The notes below the pieces were generated by a model. It saw only the letters and a list, made by a program, of their open reading frames with translations. It was not told the origin of the DNA and did not search any database. Of a DNA stretch of 64,000 bases, positions 57,501 to 64,000 are shown one piece after another (position 1 is the first letter of the stretch; each line of letters opens with the position of its first letter). Both the position numbers and the translations under genes were made by a program. Source of the stretch: Hypericum androsaemum (taxonomy: Eukaryota > Streptophyta > Magnoliopsida > Malpighiales > Hypericaceae); assembly GCA_963995505.1 (NCBI GenBank), contig OZ023199.1, positions 1,488,001-1,552,000 on the forward strand, written 5' to 3'.

Positions 57501-58169
57501 CTGACACTGCATGGGATCGAGCTTCTGTTCATAAGATTGAGAAATCGTCCTCTGAAGCCAATAGGCATCAATATCCTGCACATTCAAACCCTCATTTGCC
57601 TCCCGGGCATCGTCATCATCAACCCCACCACCCATTTGCATAGCCCCAGAACCATTTTCCTCCACGCCATCATCCTCGAAATCATCCTCTCCATCCTCCG
57701 GCACCATATCAAGGTCGCTCTCCTCCTCCTCCTCGTTATCCTCATCAAACTCAACAGCCACCCCCACATCATCATCCAGGACATCCTCCTCGTTACTAGT
57801 ACCAGGTGCGGCAGCATCACCAGCATCATGGTACACCCCTTCATCAACCGAGGTGAGCACACTCTCCTCGCAAATCCTCTGCTTCTTAGCCTGCCTCGCG
57901 GGAGCAGCAGGCTCAGCCAGCGGGTCCCTCTCCTTCTTCTTCTTCTTCGACTTCTTCAGCTTCTCGTCCAGCTCGGTCGGCCTGCCCCTCAATGCGCGGT
58001 CACCAAAGCTCTTCGGGTCGATCCTCCCCCACAGCGTCTCCGGCTCCCCGGTGGGCTCGTGCGTGTCGTGGGGGCGGGAGTCCGTGGTAAGGACAAGGCT
58101 GGAGTTCGCCTTGTACTCATACTGCTTGGACCGGGCGTGGGCCTCAGCGCCGCCTCCCAAGTTAGCCAT
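51562..58169 (-). pseudogene. BRR2/SNRNP200-type DExH RNA helicase (DExH12-like), disabled copy
   Basis: BRR2 unwinds U4/U6 snRNAs during spliceosome activation. Exons 55443..58169 (MANLGGGAEAHARSKQYEY start), 54552..54941 and 54437 to about 51,562 follow the expected order. Cassette 1 is complete: APTGAGKT, IIDEIHLL, LSATLPN, QMLGRAGRP, then a Sec63-type region. Cassette 2 has [16 protein letters not shown] and an altered motif VI (QMMGHASRP). Three lesions are visible. The expected Trp codon after QLFEAG is TGA (52,767-52,769). After WERDSMLLQ (about 51,800) more than 100 residues of the second Sec63 region are missing and the frame shifts, so the correct end ([19 protein letters not shown]) is in another frame. 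About 85 N-terminal residues after EGVY (about 57,830) are absent compared with my memory of BRR2A. Introns are retained, so it is not a retrocopy. Confidence 0.85.
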
Positions 58170-60385
58170 CAATCACGGAACCAAACAACCCTAATTAAAC
58201 AAATCAAAGCACACAACGGGAAATTAAGTCAGAGAATAAAGCTAAAACCCTAGAGAAGTCACAAAACCCTAACAGCAAAAAAGCAGCAGATTTTAAGAAA
58301 CTCCGTTGAGAAAGAAGAGCACCCTTTGAACCAGCGAGGGAACCGTCGCCCTTTAGAGGTGTGGCGGTTTCTGATGTTTCCTTCTGTTTTGGGAGGGGAA
58401 TTTATATGAATGATATATATATACAAATTGGGCTTCCGAAGCGGTTTAGGGATTTTACTTGGGAAGAAAGTAACTGCTCACACCGACATTGGCCCAAATT
58501 GGAGAGATTTTTTCTAAATAAGCAAAAAATATACATATTTTTTCTATTTAGACAAAAAAATTATATATATTCCAGAATAAGTTGAAAGATTAATTAATAT
58601 TAAAAAAATACTGAATTGGGAACACCTCTATCCAATCATGTACATGTGGAAAGTAAGGATAGCAATTAGACTCTAGTCCTGAGGGTCTATCTTGATTCAA
58701 ACCCGACTTCAATTATTTTTGAATTTGTTTGTTTGGTTTGTTTGTATTGATTTGTTTAATGAATGAAAATGTCTCATTGTTATTTGAAAACTATCAAAAG
58801 ATAATTTAATTTTTTTTAAATTAAATATTGTTTTAAAAAATACGGACCCGCTAGTCGTCCAGATCCTGCCTGGTTTTTTGGGTCCCAGATTCTCCCAGAA
58901 TCCTTATTTTAAAAGAAGATAAGGGTAAAAATCTGAGTCCATCATTCAAAAAGAGGGTAAGGATATGAGTCTATAGATCTTACTCGGATGCTGCCCATTG
59001 TCATCCATAGTCGGAAGATTCGAAAAAATAAATAAATATACATATTCCCTAAATAAAAATGTCAAAATATATTAAGACAATAATAAATATTCATAAATGT
59101 AAAGTATACTTTTAAGTTTTTTGTCATTGACCTTTCGAAATCTGTTACAGACAAAAGCAGTTCCAATTTAGAATATTTATTGGATTTCCTAATGTCTTCT
59201 AACTTTCTGCAAGTTTCTTAAATTTTTTCTGATACCTATTTTTGAAGGTCGTTTCGAAAATTATAATGTTACTTAAAAAAATTTAGAATACATTCTTAAA
59301 TTTAAATTTCTTCTGTTTAAGAAAATTTGAATTAAAATTTTAAAATTGATACTTCAAAAACCTGAAGTACATGCTTCAATTTTTTGAGAGAGTACTCCAG
59401 GCATGGGAACATGTTTCTGCAAAAGGAATTCACTCCAATTACACAACTTTAAAATTGACTCCTATAACATATATATAGCCTTTATTCTTTCTCATATTTT
59501 TAAATGCATGTCCATAATTTATGTATTTTACTTGTAGCAGAACACTAAATTAGATTATTAAATATAATATAATCCAATTATATGGGTCGACATATATTTT
59601 TTAATGTAATTAAGTGGGTTCCATTATCTTCGCCGTTATTTTTTTTGGTAAACTTTACCCTATAATTACACCGTTCAGGATTAAATCATAAACATCCGTA
59701 AATTTGTAAACACCTGATACTATATTTAAATATCGACATCTTTCTCCCTCTATGTTTAGAACAAAAATATGATCAACGGAGAAAAAGAATTGACCAGCCT
59801 TCATTAACACATTTTCTAAGTAATTAAAACCATTAATTCCAAACGTTTTTCGATGGTTCCCAAACAAAAATGGGTTTTCATTGGAGGTTCTTTTCTTTGT
59901 TGACACCGAAAAGTACATTTTGGAATTGGGTGTTCCAAGAACTTTAGCTTAAAAAAAACGACAATTGAATTTATATTTAATATTATTCTTACATTTTGTA
60001 TACTTATTTTTTTTCGAATCTTCCGACATGTACAGGTTTGAACATTTAGTATTTTTTTAATATTAAATAATCTTTCAACCTATTTTAAAAAAATATATAA
60101 CTTTTTGCCTATTTAAGAAAAATATGTATGTTTTTTTTCATTTCCGAAAAAATCTCCAAATTGGATGATAATGGGCTTATATAAAGAAGTATTTAGGTGC
60201 GGTTGTAATAGAAAGAGCTCAAATTCTAACCTCATGTTTATGAGACGTAGAAAAGGTAACGGAAGCGTGCAAAAGTTTCTTCGGATCGGACGGAGATCGG
60301 CCCTCGAGTGCGAAGAGAGCTTAACTACAAGACCCACCTGTCCAGTAGAGCAAAAATTAGCCTTGGTGATCCGACAGTGTCGAGT
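58170..60385. other. 5' flank of the helicase locus and AT-rich spacer
   Basis: The first 200 bases are probable leader and promoter of the helicase locus (GA- and CT-rich near 58,200-58,340). The rest is AT-rich with no supported gene. The frame at 59,655-59,918 has no recognisable content. Confidence 0.4.
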
Positions 60386-60390
60386 AAAAG

Positions 60391-61526
60391 TGTGAGGACC
60401 AGAAAACCATAATGAATAATTAAAAGTTGGGGGGGGGGGGGAGCAAATTATAATTTGTCCAGGGACTAAACTAAACTTTTGCCAAACCTTACCCTATAAA
60501 AGAAGGCTGGACGAAACCCTAAAGCTCACCCTCTGAAATTTCCGTTTTTCTTCTCTTTCAAGGTAGAGGAGATCTTCCGGGTGAGTCCAGGGACAAGGGA
60601 GAACACGACGAGTCCAGATCAATCACGCTAGGGTAAGCTGTCTTGCCCGTTGTCTTATCCTCTCTGTTGTGAATCGTTGAAGTTTGGAGATTAATCGTAG
60701 TGCGTGATTGATCACAAATCGTAGGGACTTGAGGAGGACGCCGGAAATTAGGAGAGACGCGGATTGACGAGGTTAGGTTAGAAGGAAACGAGGTAAGTCG
60801 AACCCCTTTTCCATCTGCAAAGTATGAACGTATTTGGGGCGTAATCCGTATGTATTTGACTATTTGGGGTGTATTCTGTCCGTATCTGACCATTGTGAGT
60901 ATGTGCCGTATTTGTTTCGCACTCTGCCTGTGATTTGAGTTCGTTTTAAGTTTGCCATGCGAGCTGAATTCGTTTTAAGTCTGCATGTGATCTGAATCTA
61001 TCTGTTCTGGTCGGGATTATCCTGGTGCTTCTGTGCCCGTAGAGTACTCTGGATTTTCGTACTCTATGTGAGCATCGGTGATATCTGTGCCCTGTGGTGA
61101 GACTATCCTTTTCGTTTTCGTGCTTCTAGCGTTAAGGATTTGTCTTCAGTGCCCCACAGGTTCCCGATAGTCGTACTCCGGAGTCCGTCGTTGATGTTAG
61201 AGTCGTTGATTTTGTTTCGGTTTGGTGCAATCTGTGTATGCATGTGTATGTATGTTAATTGTGAGTTCGGCTTACTGAGTTGCGTAAACTCAGCAAAATA
61301 CGTATTTTGTTTCAGATGCGACGGGGGTGGATCGAGTGTGAGAGCTAGAGGCGAGGACATGCATTCATTCATTCGTTCGACTTTTCGTTTTAAGACTTTT
61401 CGCTGTAATTATTTCTTTATGGATTTTAAGACTAGAGGATGGATTTTATGAGTTGAGAAATAAAGATGCCTTGCGGGGATATTTACCCCGCGGCGGTTGA
61501 CATGCCTTGTTTATCGGGGCGTGACA
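60391..61526 (+). mobile_element. 5' LTR of a Ty3/gypsy retrotransposon
   Basis: The stretch runs from TGTGAGGACC (60,391) to GGGGCGTGACA (61,526), a TG...CA boundary of about 1,136 bases, immediately before a tRNA primer site. CCCTATAAAAGAAGG near 60,490 is a good TATA box, and the leader-like sequence after it carries small GT/AG signals. A run of 13 G lies at about 60,429-60,441. The 3' LTR is outside the window, so age cannot be estimated. Confidence 0.75.
60491..60500 (+). promoter_or_regulatory. LTR TATA box
   Basis: CCCTATAAAAGAAGGC in the U3/R region, about 1 kb before the LTR end, followed by a leader with CTTTC tracts. Confidence 0.55.
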
Positions 61527-61533
61527 ACTTTAT

Positions 61534-61545
61534 TGGTATCAGAGC
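61534..61545 (+). other. Primer-binding site for initiator tRNA-Met
   Basis: TGGTATCAGAGC is the standard plant retrotransposon site complementary to the 3' end of initiator tRNA-Met. It lies 7 bases after the LTR end and fixes the LTR boundary and orientation. Confidence 0.85.
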
Positions 61546-61682
61546 TTTTTCTAAATAACCACAAAAAAAAAAACTGCAGGCATACATACCTCGCATTACA
61601 TCGAGAGAGAGATGGGTTGAATAGATGGAGGGGTGCATGCTACTGTTTAAAAAAAAACCCGGAAACAGCTAGTGGTAAAAAA

Positions 61683-61713
<31 letters not shown>

Positions 61714-61920
61714 GGGGTACAGATCATTTTGAAACCATGGTTTGCTGTCAAAAATTTTGTGATTTTCGTGGCCAAAACCACCTAAAACTTTGAAAGGCCA
61801 TAACTTTTGGGGGGGGGGGAGGGGGGGGTAACAGATCATTTTGAAACCATGGTTTGGTGTCAAAAATTTTGTGATTTTCGTGGCCAAAACCACCTAAAAC
61901 TTTGAAAGGCCATAACTTTT
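61683..61920 (+). repeat. Poly-G tract and 112-base tandem repeat in the retroelement leader
   Basis: Thirty G at 61,683-61,712 precede a unit starting ACAGATCATTTTGAAACCAT (61,719). The unit is repeated at 61,831 after a second G-rich run (61,809-61,828, broken by one A). The two units differ by one base within about 90. Both G-runs occupy the same place before each unit, so the G-run is part of the repeat. Confidence 0.9.
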
Positions 61921-62391
61921 GACTCGCTTAACCGATTCGCTATTATAACCACTTTTCGGAAAGGGAATTTCAAGATCTACAAACTTTTTGCTTCGCCAGA
62001 GCGATCGATTTTTTGGAACTAAATCGCAGCCGTTTGAAAGTTACAGCCATTTGAAGTTTTAGCAAAAATTTTAAGTGGTTTTCGTCAATAAATTCTAGTT
62101 TCCTCGGCATATTTTCGCATTCCTAGGCAAGTAATAAGTTGTGAGGAATCTCAGGGGAGTCATTCGCAGTGAATTAAGGGTACGGGTTGTGGGTTGTGAT
62201 TATGTGAGATTATATGAGCTTAAGATTCTGTGATTCTAACATTTGTGATGTGGTGATTTCGTGAAGTTGGGAGTGAGAATCTGTGAATGACATCTTGATG
62301 GTTATGATTTGGCGATGTCTTGTTTTTCTGTGTATGGAGTATGTACTAATTGTGACATTAACAAACATAATTAGTAAATTACTTAAGAGCC

Positions 62392-64000
62392 ATGGCACCA
62401 CAAACTCGGAGGATGATTAGAGGGCAAAGTTCAGGGACCAGCTCAGGAGAGGTACCCGCGTTACTACCACTCACCGGACCGACACCTGCTCAGAACGCTG
62501 CACAAGGGAGCGGAACCGGACCGGCACCTGCTCAGAACGCCGCACAAGGGAGCGGAACCCTATCGCCACCACCACCACCACCACCCACTGCTACAGGGGA
62601 TAATGTGCCACCGCCTGAGGATAATGATCCACCACACGCGGAGGAGGAACCGTCAGAAGAGGAAGAAGAGGAAGAGGTTCCCCCACTAGTACCCCCTGTG
62701 GTACCAGCCACCGGAATCACTCTTGATGCTGGACTAGTGACTAACTTGTTGACTCATCTACTGGCTCAGCAGCAACATCCTGCACCGGTTATGACAGCAC
62801 CGGTGGCAATAGCTCAACCAGAGTATGGTTATCGAAGGTTTCAGAGAGCTAAGCCCCCTGCCTTTGAAGGTACTCAGGATCCCATCCAGGTGGAGGATTG
62901 GATAATGGAGATACAGAAGGCATTTCAGATTGCTCGTACTAAAACACGGGATAAGGCATCGTATGCCTCCTACATGCTGACTGGAGATGCACGGAGATGG
63001 TGGGAGACGCATCAGCGGACCTGCCAGCCCGGAGCAGCAGAGATTAACTGGGAGATATTTCTGAGAGACTTCCGTGCTAGGTACGAACCCGCCCCACTGA
63101 GGAGGGAGAAGGCTAGACAGTTTGACCAGCTGGTCCAAAGAGGCAAAACTGTTATGCAATATGAACAAGAGTTCACTAGGTACGTTACTACCGGGTATAT
63201 CTGTTAAGTATACACATTACTACAGTGTTGAATTTGAAATAAATTGTTGCATATCCAGGCTCTCTGTGTTCAAGTCAGCTGCAGCCTTGGATGAGGATAC
63301 CAGAGCTCGAAAATTTGAGGAGGGGTTAGCCAAGGAGATTCGGGACCACATTGTTCCACTATTCCTCCCAACGTACTCTGAAGTACTGACATGAGCGTTA
63401 GCAGTAGAACAGAACCTGCGACGCGATGAGGCTGATAAGGAGACTGGAAAGAGGAAGGTGGGACAATATACTGGAGGGCAAAGCTCAGCTGCTGAGGTTA
63501 CAAAGAAGCCTTATAACCCTCCGCGAGGAGGTAATGCTGCCACTAATTCGCCCAACAGTACGGATCAGTGTCGAAGATGTAGACGCTGGGGACATCGTGA
63601 GGAGCAATGCCGGTGGGCAAACGGGGTGTGCTTCTGTTGTGGAAAGGTGGGACATGTGGTGGCAAGGTGCCCAGATGTGACAATGAACCCGACACGGACA
63701 GTCACAGCTACTCCAACTCGAGCAGGGGCAGCTCAAACTGCAACAACACTGGCACGAGTTTATGCATTGAACCAAGAGGATGCTCAGCAATGGGGAGGGG
63801 ACGTCGTGACAGGTACGATCCTATTTAACAGCCGGAGGAAACTATCAATCTTTGTGTTTGATTATTTGCTAAATATAGATTGGTTGGTTGTTTGTACTGT
63901 TAAGTATTTAGAGATTGGATATTGTGTCAGGTAAGCTGCTAGTAGTCGGTCATTCGGCGAAGGCTTTATTTAATTCTGGTACCACACATTCATTTTTATC
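62392..64000 (+). pseudogene. Ty3/gypsy gag and start of protease, interrupted
   Basis: The frame starts at ATG 62,392 (MAPQTRRMIRGQSSGTSSG). A duplicated PAQNAAQGSGT motif and a Pro/Glu-rich region follow, then the retrotransposon gag core (PPAFEGTQDPIQVEDWIMEI, GDARRWWETHQ). At 63,180-63,258 and 63,813-63,930 the frame is broken by stretches with GTACG donors and CAG acceptors. Removing them restores TRLSVFKSAAALDED and DVVTGKLLVVGHSAKAL. Two zinc knuckles are intact (CRRCRRWGHREEQC and CFCCGKVGHVVARC). A TGA at 63,392 interrupts YSEVLT-ALAVEQNL. The protease active site reads LFNSGTTHSF, with Asn in place of the catalytic Asp. Reverse transcriptase and integrase lie beyond the window. Confidence 0.85.

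Noticed and set aside
57423..58253. 276-codon plus-strand frame rich in Leu and Ile
   Set aside because: It is antisense to the well-supported helicase exon and reflects its codon bias.

Overview
The window looks like nuclear DNA of a flowering plant, probably a eudicot. The evidence is AT-rich spacers with many dispersed repeats, GT-AG introns, and recognisable plant genes: an SRM1/DIVARICATA-type MYB, a GEM-like GRAM protein, a CREC-type EF-hand protein and BRR2-type spliceosomal helicase sequence. Ty3/gypsy and MULE-type elements are also present. I cannot name the species from sequence alone.

Region 1 (about 0.5-24.8 kb) is a young, rearranged tandem array of two unfamiliar genes. Gene A (minus strand, Gly-rich plus several membrane segments) is at 0.65-1.5 kb (A1) and 17.4-18.25 kb (A2, with a nonsense codon). 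Gene B (plus strand, an EF-hand followed by a Gly/Asp/Ala-rich linker and about four membrane segments) is at 10.2-11.96 kb (B1, intact), 13.16-13.6 kb (B2, truncated) and 22.5-23.5 kb (B3, EF-hand deleted). A and B lie head to head. The spacer between them has been loaded with insertions: a 3 kb insert, a 3 kb inverted minisatellite array, an AT-rich minisatellite, and a 1.3 kb TIR element carrying pieces of host genes. B2 is broken off by about 2 kb of mitochondrial-like DNA whose end encodes part of a mitovirus-type RNA-dependent RNA polymerase.

Region 2 (24.9-36.5 kb) holds an intact four-exon GEM-like GRAM gene flanked by relics of its own 3' exon, then long AT-rich spacer. The spacer contains a 182-bp MULE-type MITE with a 9-bp target-site duplication, a perfect 227-bp tandem duplication, and a relic of a beta-carbonic anhydrase last exon.

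Region 3 (36.6-50.4 kb) has three ordinary genes: the SRM1-like MYB (minus, with a probable 2.2 kb 5'UTR intron), a seven-exon CREC/reticulocalbin-like EF-hand gene (plus), and a single-exon acidic protein of unknown function (minus).

Region 4 (51.3-58.2 kb) is a BRR2/SNRNP200-type DExH helicase locus (minus). It still has introns and most helicase motifs but carries an in-frame stop, a frameshifting C-terminal deletion and an N-terminal deletion, so it reads as a decaying paralogue. Region 5 (60.4 kb to the end) is the 5' part of a Ty3/gypsy retrotransposon: LTR, tRNA-Met primer site, and gag with two intron-like interruptions, a stop codon and an altered protease active site. Exon boundaries are my own readings of splice signals and reading phase. 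Homology statements rest on remembered family motifs, not on searches.
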